DNA of 64,000 nucleotides from Halomicrobium katesii DSM 19301 (GCF_000379085.1 NZ_KB905378.1:405075-469074); one strand, 5' to 3'. Counted from the first letter of the stretch, positions 43,992-52,391 are shown. The notes: generated by a model from the letters alone, not told the origin. Program-made: numbers and translations.

Positions 43992-45520
43992 TCTGCGTCG
44001 AGGGCCCGCTTCAGCGTCTCGAGATTGACGTTCTCCATGATCTCGACGTAGCCCCAGTCCTCGTCGGCCCACTCCTGGGTCTGCCCAGGAATCGGCGTCA
44101 GCGGCAGGACTTCGGTGGCGTCGGTCTCTTCGACCAACTGGGTCGCTGCCTGCTGGGATTCGAGCGGGTCCGCACAGACGTACTGGAGGTCGTGCTCGGC
44201 GATGATCCCCTGTGCCCGCTCGATGTCTTTCGGGGTCGGCTGGTCGTCCGGTGACAGTCCCGTCAGCGTCCGGACTTCGAAGCCGTAGCGCTGGCCGAGG
44301 TACTGGAAGGCGTTGTGGCCGGCGACGAACACGACATCCTTCGAAGCGCTCTCCAGCGCGGACTGGAACGACTCATCGAGTTCGTCGAGGCGGCTACGGT
44401 ACGCCTCGGCGTTCTCGGCGTACGCACCGGCGTTGTCGCTGTCGACGTCGACGAACCCGCTCCGGATGTTGCCGACGGCTTGCTTCGCTCGCTCTGGATC
44501 GAGCCAGAAGTGGGGGTCCGTGCCGCCGGAGTGGTCGTGGCCGTGTCCCTCCCCGCCTTCGTGATCGCTTTCTCCCTCGTGCTCGTCTTCGTGTTCCTCT
44601 CCGCTCTCGTGGTCATGTTCACCTTCGTGCTCGCCATCGCCCTCGTGTTCGCCCGCACTCTCGGTCACCTCGGGTTCGATGGCCGAGCCACTGCCGTCGG
44701 TGAGCGTCGCGTCGAACTCCGCGGGAGCGTGCTGGGCGAAGAGGACGTAGTGGCCCTCCGCTTCGACATCGAGGGTGAACGTCGTCTCGCCGGAGTCCGC
44801 GAACCGGAGGTGGTACAGCGATTCACTGGGCGGCTCGAACGTCGCTCCGCTCTCGACGGGCGTGTGGGTGTCGTGGTCGCCGTAGAGAGTTGTTGCAGTC
44901 TCCTCGACGTGGCGAATGCCGTGGTCGCCGCCCTCTTCGGTTGCGATGACGGCCAGCTGCATCTTCGGATCGGGGCCTTCGTGGAACGTGTACGTGTAGG
45001 AACCGGCTTCGAGGTGGTAGAGGCCCGCCCACTCCCAGGGAGTCTCTCCGCTGTGGCCGTGTTCTCCGTCACCGTCGTGGCCCTCCTCGTGGTCCCCCTC
45101 GTGCTCTTCTTGCCCGTGGTCGTGACCGCCTTCGACGAGGTCGATACCAGCACCGGCGGCGACGATTTCGACGTCGGCGTCGTCGTCGCGGAGACTCGTC
45201 ACGAGGTCGTCGGCCCACGGCTGGAAGCCCTCCATCCCGTAGAGGAAGAGGTCAGATTCGAGGACCGTTCCCTGAATCTGTGGCCCTGGTTCCCACCCGT
45301 GGCCGTGTTGGCCGATCGGAACGAGCGTCTCTGCGGTCGCGGTGTCGCCTGCAACCTGACTGGCCAAGTCCCCGAAGACGAAGAACGAAGACTGGGCTTC
45401 CGGTCTGCCTCCGCCGGACTCATCGGAGCCGGCGGTGTTCGAGAGACAGCCAGCGAGAGAGCCAATGGTGGTGAATCCGATTCCAGTTGCGACGAGGCGT
45501 CGTCGGGTGTATTGGGGCAT
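43988..45520 (-). CDS. znuA: zinc ABC binding lipoprotein with inserted domain
   Basis: At 510 residues this is far longer than usual ZnuA (about 300-340). A Tat lipoprotein signal, RRRLVATGIGFTTIGSLAGC, anchors it. The ZnuA halves are clear: early IGQHGHGWEPGPQ with metal His, later TDPHFWLDPERAKQAV and VFVAGHNAFQYLGQRYGFEV. Between them lie two long His/Asp/Glu-rich loops (about 126-156 and 285-335), which probably gather zinc. They flank an extra beta-rich domain starting WEWAGLYHLEAGSYTYTFHE with its own His residues. The extra domain is not recognised. The gene heads the operon znuA - small gene - znuC - znuB - flavoprotein. Confidence 0.9.
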   Translation of the reverse strand: MPQYTRRRLVATGIGFTTIGSLAGCLSNTAGSDESGGGRPEAQSSFFVFGDLASQVAGDTATAETLVPIGQHGHGWEPGPQIQGTVLESDLFLYGMEGFQPWADDLVTSLRDDDADVEIVAAGAGIDLVEGGHDHGQEEHEGDHEEGHDGDGEHGHSGETPWEWAGLYHLEAGSYTYTFHEGPDPKMQLAVIATEEGGDHGIRHVEETATTLYGDHDTHTPVESGATFEPPSESLYHLRFADSGETTFTLDVEAEGHYVLFAQHAPAEFDATLTDGSGSAIEPEVTESAGEHEGDGEHEGEHDHESGEEHEDEHEGESDHEGGEGHGHDHSGGTDPHFWLDPERAKQAVGNIRSGFVDVDSDNAGAYAENAEAYRSRLDELDESFQSALESASKDVVFVAGHNAFQYLGQRYGFEVRTLTGLSPDDQPTPKDIERAQGIIAEHDLQYVCADPLESQQAATQLVEETDATEVLPLTPIPGQTQEWADEDWGYVEIMENVNLETLKRALDAE

Positions 45521-45603
45521 CTGTTGTTAATAGAGATCTCCCAGATAATAAGAGCTATGATTTTAGATAGAGATTTTAATAATAACTCACTAGGTAGAGA
45601 GGA

Positions 45604-45638
45604 GCATTAGTAATTGATGCCAGAATAACTAATTTAGT
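45604..45638. promoter_or_regulatory. palindromic AT-rich sites upstream of znuA
   Basis: GCATTAGTAATTGATGC (45604-45620) is partly palindromic, and ACTAATTTAGT (45628-45638) is a perfect 11-bp palindrome. Similar ATTACTAA/TTAGTAAT words occur before the third GTPase gene (48552-48570) and before the cupin gene (28268-28285). They may be sites of a shared metal regulator. Confidence 0.35.
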
Positions 45639-45740
45639 CCCTGGAGTTGCCAATCATTACCGCTTCAAATACGGTATTACATACGTCCGAGAAGCGTGCT
45701 AACAGGCGTTTTGTAGCTGTGGCACCCACATACGGTTGCA

Positions 45741-45875
45741 ATGTGTCACTGTTTCAACGAGCTGACCGAAATGAGCGACGAAGAGCGAGCGGAGATCGTC
45801 GACGAACACTCGACCGAGGAACTCCGCGCCGAATACTCCACCGAAGAACTTGAGACCCTCGGCGTCACCGCCTGA
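45741..45875 (+). CDS. 44-residue CxHC-type small protein
   Basis: The short frame reads MCHCFNELTEMSDEERAEIV then DEHSTEELRAEYSTEELETL GVTA. The start Cys-His-Cys cluster (residues 2-4) could bind a metal; the rest is an acidic helix. A TATA-like GTATTACATA lies about 70 nt upstream. I recall similar small proteins in haloarchaea, but no function. Its location among zinc genes suggests a link. Confidence 0.6.
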   Translation: MCHCFNELTEMSDEERAEIVDEHSTEELRAEYSTEELETLGVTA

Positions 45876-45980
45876 GGTCACTGCACGTAGCGCTTGCCCG
45901 GACAACACGCGTTCGTACTTGCTCCCACGAGAGCCATCTGAACGCTTCGCCGAAGCCCGGAAGTTCGCGGTCGTTCTGGA

Positions 45981-47309
45981 TCACTGTCGGTCACCGACCA
46001 CGAGGCGTTGTTCCATCGGGGGCTTCGACCACTCCATCGTCCCTGGGAACGGATTTTCGAACGCATCCCAGTCCTCTTCCATCTCTGTCTCCGATACGAG
46101 ACAGTCGTCGAGAGCGTCGGCGATACTGGATTCGTCCATCCCAGCGCCGATGAAGACGAGCTTCACTTCACGGTCACCCCACTGTTCGTCCCAGTGGCGG
46201 TCAGATCGCGATTCGCGGTAGGACTCGCGCTGGAACTCGGGGAGCGTGACCGCCCACCGGCCGTTGACCTCGACGTGGGTCTGTGTTCCCGCCTGGCTCA
46301 AGTCGAGCGCGTAGCGCTCCCGTCCTGCGACCCACAGATGCCCTTTCGCTCGGACGACAGAATCGGGGAACGAGCGGAGCCACTCGCTGAACCGTTCTGG
46401 GTGGAACGGTCGATGGCGCTCGTAGACGAACGAGTCGACACCGAACTCCTCAGGCGGGTGACGGTGGTCGTGCGCTTCGTCGTGGCTGTGGTCGTGGTCC
46501 TCGCCATGTCCGTGTTCGTGACTGTCGTCGTCCGTCTCCGTCTGTCTCTCGTGGTGACCGCCTCGATCACCGTCTGTCCCGTCTCCGTGATCGGGCGAGA
46601 GCGCCTGTTTCCACCGGGCGGAGTTACTCGCCTCGTCTTGATCGAACCGGCCCGTTCCGAGAATTCGGTCCGGTTCGACGTCGGATTCGGTCGTTCGAAC
46701 GATGTCGACGCCAGGGTGAAGCGTTTCGAGGACGCGTTCGACCGCCTCACGTTCCTCCTCGGAGACGAGGTCGCACTTGTTCAGGACGAGCACGTCGCAG
46801 AACTCGACCTGTTCGGCGAGGAGGTCCGATAGCGGTCGGGCGTCGTCGTCCGTCGACTTGAGTGGCTGGCCGTCGACAAACGCCTGATGAAACTGTGCGG
46901 CGTCGACCACCGTGACGGTCGTATCGAGATCGTACAGTGTCGACGCACGCGCGGGGGAGACGAACCGCTGGGCGATGGGAACGGGGTCACTGATACCCGA
47001 GGCTTCGATGACCAGATAGTCGAACTCTTCGTCGACGGCGAGGCGTTGCAGTTCCTGATCGAGTTCGTTCTGCAGCCCACAGCAGATACAGCCGTTCGAC
47101 AGCTCCGTGACACCACCGTCCTCCATCGACAGTTCGGAGCCGTTCTCGATGCGGTCCGCGTCGACGTTCACCTCGCCGACATCGTTGACGAGGACAGCGA
47201 TGTCGTACTCCTCGCCGCCGACGGTGAGAAGGTGGTTGAGCAGGGTCGTCTTTCCGGCTCCGAGCCCGCCACTGAGGATCGTGACCGGGGGTTGGTCGTC
47301 GACGGCCAT
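45981..47309 (-). CDS. COG0523 (CobW-like) GTPase with His-rich loop, copy 2
   Basis: ATG 47309 (MAVDDQPPVTILSG) gives 442 residues; the frame open to 47645 overlaps copy 3. Motifs: GGLGAGKTTLLNH, NGCICCGLQNEL (CxCC), VLNKCDLVSEEE. Unlike its paralogues it carries a long His/Asp loop (about 245-290; HEHGHGEDHDHSHDEAHDHRH), a likely metal reservoir. It overlaps copy 3 by ATGA. The pair is probably co-expressed, and transfers zinc or a related metal to client proteins. Confidence 0.92.
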   Translation of the reverse strand: MAVDDQPPVTILSGGLGAGKTTLLNHLLTVGGEEYDIAVLVNDVGEVNVDADRIENGSELSMEDGGVTELSNGCICCGLQNELDQELQRLAVDEEFDYLVIEASGISDPVPIAQRFVSPARASTLYDLDTTVTVVDAAQFHQAFVDGQPLKSTDDDARPLSDLLAEQVEFCDVLVLNKCDLVSEEEREAVERVLETLHPGVDIVRTTESDVEPDRILGTGRFDQDEASNSARWKQALSPDHGDGTDGDRGGHHERQTETDDDSHEHGHGEDHDHSHDEAHDHRHPPEEFGVDSFVYERHRPFHPERFSEWLRSFPDSVVRAKGHLWVAGRERYALDLSQAGTQTHVEVNGRWAVTLPEFQRESYRESRSDRHWDEQWGDREVKLVFIGAGMDESSIADALDDCLVSETEMEEDWDAFENPFPGTMEWSKPPMEQRLVVGDRQ

Positions 47310-48526
47310 CAGTCGTCGGCCAGTGCGAGTTCGCGCTGTTCGTCGGCGGTGAACGGATCCGGATACTCGCTCCAGTCCGCTTCCATCTCTGCGGCCGAGA
47401 GGACACAGTCGTCCAGTCGCTCGACCAGTGTCTCCTGGTCGAATTCGCGACCGATGAACACGAGCTCCGATCCGCGATCGCCCCACTGGTCGTCCCAGTC
47501 CTCTTTGATGCCGGGACGAGCGGCGAAGTAGCGCTCCTGTTGGGCCTTCGGAAGCGTTGCGATCCACGTCCCTTTCGGGCCAGCCCGGACCGATTGGCCT
47601 GCTTTGTCGAGCCCCATCGCGATGTCTTCGCGACCAGCAGACCAAAAAAAGCCCTTCGCGCGGACGATTCCGTCCGGGAGAGCAGCGAAGAGACGAGCGA
47701 TTCGCTCGGGGTAGAACGGGCGGTCGGCGTCGAAGACGAACGACGTGACCCCGTGTTCCTCGGCGGCTGACTCGTGATGGTGTCCGTGCTGGAGTTCACG
47801 CTTCCATCCGGCAGACTGACTGGCACGGTCGAAGTCGAACCGACCAGTGTTGAGAATTTCCTCGGGATCGACTGCGCCGTGTTCCGTTCGAACGATTTCC
47901 GCCCGCGGTTGGAGCGTCTTTAGGACCGCCTCGATCTCTTCGAGTTCGTCGTCCGGGACGAGGTCGCACTTGTTCAACAGGAGGACGTCGCAGAACTCGA
48001 TCTGGTCCATGAGTGCTTCTTCGGGGACGCGATTGCCCTGCGGCTCCATATCGTCGTCAGTGAGCACTTGTCCGGAGTCGAATCCCTTCCAGAAGCTGTG
48101 TGCGTCGACGACGCTGACCATCGTGTCGAGTTCGTAGACTCCCGTGGGGTCGAACTCCGCGTCTTCGAACCCGCGGGCGAACGTCTGAGCGACTGGAATC
48201 GGTTCGCTGATTCCGGACGATTCAACGAGGAGGTATTCGAAGTCTCGCTCTTCGGCCAATCGCCCCACTTCGTCGAGCATGTCGCCACGAAGCCGGCAGC
48301 AGATACAGCCGTTCGACATCTCGATGATCTCCTCGTCGTTCTGTGTGAGATCCGACTCGCGCTCGACGAGGTCGGCGTCGACGTTTACCTCTCCCATGTC
48401 GTTGACGAGTACGGCAGCGTTCAGTTCCTGCCCGCTACTGAGAATGTGGTTGAGGGTCGTCGTCTTTCCGGCACCGAGGCTTCCGCTGAGGATCGTCACC
48501 GGGATCGGGTCGTTCCTGGACAGCAT
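47309..48526 (-). CDS. COG0523 (CobW-like) GTPase, copy 3
   Basis: ATG 48526 (MLSRNDPIPVTILSG) gives 405 residues and fits a TATA-like TAATTAGTATTT about 30 nt upstream; an earlier in-frame ATG at 48547 is possible. Motifs: GSLGAGKTTTLNH, NGCICCRLRGDML, LLNKCDLVPDDE. A short HGHHHES cluster lies in the middle. It is closest to copy 1 in sequence. It is transcribed divergently from the NikR-like regulator gene at 48625; the shared AT-rich gap suggests control by that regulator. Confidence 0.93.
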   Translation of the reverse strand: MLSRNDPIPVTILSGSLGAGKTTTLNHILSSGQELNAAVLVNDMGEVNVDADLVERESDLTQNDEEIIEMSNGCICCRLRGDMLDEVGRLAEERDFEYLLVESSGISEPIPVAQTFARGFEDAEFDPTGVYELDTMVSVVDAHSFWKGFDSGQVLTDDDMEPQGNRVPEEALMDQIEFCDVLLLNKCDLVPDDELEEIEAVLKTLQPRAEIVRTEHGAVDPEEILNTGRFDFDRASQSAGWKRELQHGHHHESAAEEHGVTSFVFDADRPFYPERIARLFAALPDGIVRAKGFFWSAGREDIAMGLDKAGQSVRAGPKGTWIATLPKAQQERYFAARPGIKEDWDDQWGDRGSELVFIGREFDQETLVERLDDCVLSAAEMEADWSEYPDPFTADEQRELALADD

Positions 48527-48624
48527 ACCCAAGTTATGAAACTGCATTACTAAAATACTAATTATTACGCTGTAAGGGAACTAGTCATAACAGAAACTAA
48601 TAACTTAGAATAAGATATTAGTAT

Positions 48625-49053
48625 ATGAGCGTCGTTAGCATCTCGATGCCGGAGGCGTTACTCGAACGCATCGACGAGTTCGCCGACGAACACGGGTACA
48701 GCGGTCGGAGCGAGGTCGTACGCGAAGGCACACGCACACTGCTCGAAGAGTTTCAGGGGCGAAATATCGACGGGCAAAAGCACACGTGTACGGTGATGGT
48801 GGTCTTCGAGTACTGTCAACCCGCGGTTCAACAACGTCTCACGGGAGTCCGTCACGAGTACGATGCTATCGTCTCCGCGACCACCCATGCACACGTCCGG
48901 GAGCAGTACTGTATGGAGCTGTACGTCCTGGAGGGAACGACGGAGGCACTATCCGGATTCGTCAACACCGTTCGGGCAGTACCAGATGTCCGAGCGGTGA
49001 ATTACTCGATCGCGTCATTCGGCAGAGATCCCATTGGTCAGCACATCGAGTAG
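48625..49053 (+). CDS. NikR-like metal-responsive regulator 1
   Basis: This 142-residue protein has an N-terminal RHH domain (MSVVSISMPEALLERIDEFADEHGYSGRSEVVREGTRTLL) and a C-terminal ACT-like metal domain. Metal ligands of the NikR pattern are present: TGVRHEYD (first His), THAHVREQYCMELYVLEG (His, His and Cys). In E. coli NikR these bind nickel and increase DNA binding. The real metal here could be zinc, nickel or cobalt. It is divergent from COG0523 copy 3 and convergent with a second NikR-like gene 10 nt away. Confidence 0.88.
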   Translation: MSVVSISMPEALLERIDEFADEHGYSGRSEVVREGTRTLLEEFQGRNIDGQKHTCTVMVVFEYCQPAVQQRLTGVRHEYDAIVSATTHAHVREQYCMELYVLEGTTEALSGFVNTVRAVPDVRAVNYSIASFGRDPIGQHIE

Positions 49054-49063
49054 CGAGTACGGC

Positions 49064-49453
49064 TTAGTGCTCCACAAGGAGCATCAGTTTGACTCGACTC
49101 ACCGCATCGAAATCGCGCAATCGATACGTGAGGTCTCGGACGCGTGGTGCAGGCCCGCTGCAGAAGAGCGTCTCGAGACACCACTCTCCTTCGTGAATAT
49201 GATTCGTGGTCGTGATGACGTCCTGAAACTGGTGTTGCACGGTGTGGATGTCTTCGATGACTGCTTCGTGTTCGTAATCGAACGCGATGATGACGACGAC
49301 GTCGCCTTCGATATCCTCCAATCTACTGTGGGCCTCGATGTACTCCTGCATCGCCTCGCGGACGCCGCGCGAACGCGAATCCAATCCCTCTGCCTGCCAC
49401 GTTTCATCAAACTCGGAAAGGAGGTCGTCGGGGATGTTGAAGCTCGTGCGCAT
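49064..49453 (-). CDS. NikR-like metal-responsive regulator 2
   Basis: This 129-residue second NikR-type regulator has a diverged RHH start (MRTSFNIPDDLLSEFDETWQAEGLDSRSRGVREAMQEYI) and metal-domain motifs HTVQHQFQDVITTTNHIHEGEWCLETLFCSG with the expected His, His and Cys. It reads toward regulator 1. On its upstream side lies the truncated cbiM gene, a nickel/cobalt importer component, so it could control that gene. Two NikR-like genes side by side with different loops suggest two metals or two target sets. Confidence 0.85.
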   Translation of the reverse strand: MRTSFNIPDDLLSEFDETWQAEGLDSRSRGVREAMQEYIEAHSRLEDIEGDVVVIIAFDYEHEAVIEDIHTVQHQFQDVITTTNHIHEGEWCLETLFCSGPAPRVRDLTYRLRDFDAVSRVKLMLLVEH

Positions 49454-49559
49454 CGTGTGTTAATCAGAATTTGATGCATATGAGTTCCTAGTAATTGTGG
49501 TTTCCAGATTATGATTTTCTTCGGGATTTATATATCACGACCTATGGAACCCGAAATCG

Positions 49560-49892
49560 ATGCACACGCCAGATAGCTTCTTACACCCGTGGATGGCAGG
49601 CGCGTTCATCATGCTCACCGGCGCAGTATTGGCCGTCGCCGCAATGCGAGCACGTGACTGGGTGACCGAGTATCGGATTCAGCTGTTCGCTATCGTCGCG
49701 GCAGCGGTGTTCGCCGCGCAGATGCTCAACTGGCCGATCCCTGGCGGGACAAGTACGCACTTCGTCGGCGGTGCGTTCGCCGCGATCGTACTCGGCCCTC
49801 TCTTGGGGACACTCGCCGTCGCTCTCGTTGTTGCCGTTCAGGCGCTCGTCTTCGGGACGACGGCGCGCTTGCACTCGGAGGGGCGTGTTTAG
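49560..49892 (+). pseudogene. cbiM: cbiM truncated by an IS5 insertion
   Basis: The frame starts MHTPDSFLHPWMAGAFIMLTG, the CbiM/NikM N-terminus whose His2 takes part in Co/Ni binding, and continues through three membrane helices (to LVVAVQALVFG). It then runs into the IS5 end at 49882-49892 after about 107 residues, where ~210-220 would be expected. The remaining part, and cbiQ/cbiO, are not found after the element, so a deletion accompanied the insertion. Confidence 0.85.
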
Positions 49893-50814
49893 ACGCTAGT
49901 AAGAGCGGCTAAATGTCTAACTTACTAGGGAGTGAAGCGGGAAGAGGAGTTTGTGTCCAGCAAACTCGCCCGCTTCACTGATCGGGTTGTCTCGCTTGCT
50001 CAAAAAGCCGTCGTCGGCGAACCAGATCCAGCGTACGAAGAAGGAGAAAACGGCTACGCAGATTGGGTGATCGTGGCGATTCACGGCCTCCGCGAGTATC
50101 TTGATCACACGTATCGACGGTTGCTGGACGTGCTCCACGAGATGCATGGAATTGTCGCTAAACTCGACCTAGCGGTGGCTGATCTGCCTGATTTCACGAC
50201 CGTGTGTACGCGCAAGCAGGATCTGGAAATGCGTATTTGGCGCGTCTTGCTGCGGCTGTCGGCGGAGTTGCACGACCTCGGTGATGTTCAGGCAATCGAC
50301 GCAACCGGCATGGATCGGATTGCTGCCAGCCAACACTACGCAAAACGGACGAACTATACGTTCGAGGCGGTGAAAACGACCCTTCTGAGTGACTGCAAGA
50401 CTGGTGCGATCCTCGATATACATTGCTCGATGAAACAACCGCACGATTCCAAGGTCGGCTGGCAGATGGTCAAACGTAATCTCGACAAACTGAATATTCT
50501 CACCGCCGACAAAGGCTACGACTGGTGGTTACTTCGCCAAAGACTGCGTGCAGAAGGCGTTAAACCGGTGATCAAGCACCGCGAATTCGGCTGGCACGGC
50601 ATCGCCAACAATTTCTTGCAAGATGATACGATCTACCATCAACGCTCGAACGCCGAATCCACGTTTTTCGCGCTGCGACGCAAATACGGCGAGATCGTTC
50701 GGGCTCGAACCTGGTTCGGTCAGTTCCGCGAACTCGTTCTGAAATGTGCTGTCAGAAACATCGAACTCAGCGTCAGCCACTCATGACCGTGAAATCACGC
50801 GTCTAAACAAGGCC
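49882..50814 (+). mobile_element. complete IS5-family element
   Basis: The inverted ends are TGTTTAGACGC (49886-49896) and GCGTCTAAACA (50799-50809), with one transposase gene between. It has no clear target duplication, because the two sides differ: cbiM on the left and the relative of the 532-bp element on the right. A damaged second copy lies at 27543-28092, and the 130-bp MITE at 27053-27182 shares its ends. Confidence 0.85.
49932..50786 (+). CDS. IS5-family transposase
   Basis: GTG 49932 gives 284 residues (an in-frame GTG at 49953 would also fit). The DDE residues are visible: DVQAIDATGMDRIAASQHYAKRT (first Asp), KLNILTADKGYDWWLLRQRL (second Asp), and QRSNAESTFFALRRKYGEIV (Glu, with the R...E spacing of IS5 types). 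The frame is intact with no stops, so the element may still move. It inserted into cbiM. Confidence 0.92.
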   Translation: MKREEEFVSSKLARFTDRVVSLAQKAVVGEPDPAYEEGENGYADWVIVAIHGLREYLDHTYRRLLDVLHEMHGIVAKLDLAVADLPDFTTVCTRKQDLEMRIWRVLLRLSAELHDLGDVQAIDATGMDRIAASQHYAKRTNYTFEAVKTTLLSDCKTGAILDIHCSMKQPHDSKVGWQMVKRNLDKLNILTADKGYDWWLLRQRLRAEGVKPVIKHREFGWHGIANNFLQDDTIYHQRSNAESTFFALRRKYGEIVRARTWFGQFRELVLKCAVRNIELSVSHS

Positions 50815-51309
50815 CTGAGTTGCAGACACGGAAAGCCCTCGGCCCGCTGGCCCGATCTGTGGCGGATATTCTCCCACCGGTCGAATAGTGCCGCCGCAGA
50901 TCGGGCTACCGAGCCTCGCCCTTTCATCCGCCAGGAGAGCACACTCTCCTGAGCCTGTGCTCACCCCGTTTGCACAGACGCCAGGATTCGGCTGCCTCAC
51001 AGTCTGAACCCTGGTGGATGAAAGGGCGAGTGCTGCGTGACGGCGGAGCCGTCACGTTATAGCCGGCCGGTGGAACCGGCCGGCCCTTGCGGGAACCCCG
51101 ACGAAGGTGAGCCGAACGAAGAGAGGCGAACGTCGAGAGAGCTTGCTCTCTCGGAACAAGCACGCGAAGCGCGCGCAGCGAGTTCTTCGCGAACGAAGTG
51201 AGCGAAGGCCAGCGAGAGCCTGTGGCTCTCGCGAGGCACGGGACCGCAACTGCACGAGGGCTTTCCGTGCCTGAATGACGTTACTCTCTATCTCTTATCT
51301 GAACACCGC
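50815..51309. repeat. relative of the 532-bp palindrome-rich element
   Basis: Starting CTGAGTTGCAGACACGGAAA, the region 50815-51030 matches the reverse complement of 27513-27290 or so: same hairpins, same CTCGCCCTTTCATCCGCC words. A second part (51030-51280) holds further hairpins, such as GCCGGCCGGT...ACCGGCCGGC and GAGAGAGCTTGCTCTCTC. It ends with CTTATCTGAACACCGCC (51293-51309), matching the end of the 532-bp element. No credible ORF lies here. Confidence 0.6.
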
Positions 51310-51311
51310 CC

Positions 51312-52391
51312 TCAGCGCTCCCAGCGGAAGCGGCCGTCTTCGAGCACGGCTTCGCCGTCGATCAGCAGTCGGCCGTCCTCGCGGAGGTCGGTGATGAGGT
51401 CGACGTGGATCGCGCTGTCGTTACCGCCGTCGGGAACGCAGGCGTCGTAGGCCCGGCCGAGCGCGAGGTGGACGGTCCCGCCCATCTTCTCGTCGAAGAG
51501 GATGTTGTCCGTGATCCGGTCGATCCCGCGGTTCATCCCGATCCCGAGCTCGCCCAGTCGGCGAGCGCCCGCGTCGGTTGCCAGCAGTTCGCCGATCGTC
51601 GACTCGCCCTGAGCGGCGCTGTAGTCGACGACCTCGCCGTCCTCGAAGACGAGCCGTACGTCTCGCACGCGCGCCCCGTCGACGGTCATGGGCACGTCGA
51701 AGGTGACCGTTCCCTCGGTGGCGGTCGGTGCGGTGAACACCTCGCCGGAGGGGAGGTTGTGCGAGTCGTAGGCCACGGAGGCCGCGGAGTTGACGGCCAC
51801 GCGGTCGGCGATCGACATCGTGAGGTCCGTCCCCTCGCCCAGGAGGCGGACCTCGCTGCCCTCGTCCAGCAGCGTCTTGAGCTGGCTCATCTCCTCGGCA
51901 AGCGACTCCCAGTCTCGCAGCGTCGCGTCGTAGACGAAGTCACGGTAAGCCTCGGAGGAGAGGCCGGCCTGCTGGGCCATCGCGCGGGTCGGGTGCTGGG
52001 TGGAGACCCAGTCGGTGTCCATCCGGGCCGCTCTGATCTCGGTGCGAGCCCGGCGGTAGGACTGCCGGCGGTCCCCCGATACGTCGCTGGCCGCGGCGGT
52101 GTTGCGCGATCCGCCCAGCGAGAGGACGCTGTCGGCCCGCTCGTAGAGCGCGCGCTCGAACTCGGGGTCGGCGTCGAAGTCGCCGTCGTGGGCCCGGAGG
52201 TAGGCTCGCGTCATCTCGTCGGAGCCGTAAGTCGCGAGCAGGTTCGCTCCGCGCTCGCCCAGCGCCGCCGCGACGGCCACCCCCAGGTCGTGCGCGCCCT
52301 CGTCGACCCGGACGATCACGTCGTCGCCCGCTTCGATCCGTGCGCTCCAGTCGACCAGTACGTCGGCGTGTTCCCGAACTCGGTCGTCCAT
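51312..52391 (-). CDS. M29-family metalloaminopeptidase
   Basis: This 359-residue enzyme of the M29 (AmpS/aminopeptidase T) family removes N-terminal residues using two metal ions. The family regions are GEGTDLTMSIADR, NLPSGEVFTAPTATEGTVTFD (metal-ligand Glu), LVFEDGEVVDYSAAQGE and HLALGRAYDACVPDGGNDSAIHVDLI (His and Asp ligands). Its length is close to the bacterial family (about 360-410). It begins at ATG 52391 and its stop lies 2 nt from the end of the repeat element, so the gene survived the insertion next to it. Confidence 0.88.
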   Translation of the reverse strand: MDDRVREHADVLVDWSARIEAGDDVIVRVDEGAHDLGVAVAAALGERGANLLATYGSDEMTRAYLRAHDGDFDADPEFERALYERADSVLSLGGSRNTAAASDVSGDRRQSYRRARTEIRAARMDTDWVSTQHPTRAMAQQAGLSSEAYRDFVYDATLRDWESLAEEMSQLKTLLDEGSEVRLLGEGTDLTMSIADRVAVNSAASVAYDSHNLPSGEVFTAPTATEGTVTFDVPMTVDGARVRDVRLVFEDGEVVDYSAAQGESTIGELLATDAGARRLGELGIGMNRGIDRITDNILFDEKMGGTVHLALGRAYDACVPDGGNDSAIHVDLITDLREDGRLLIDGEAVLEDGRFRWER

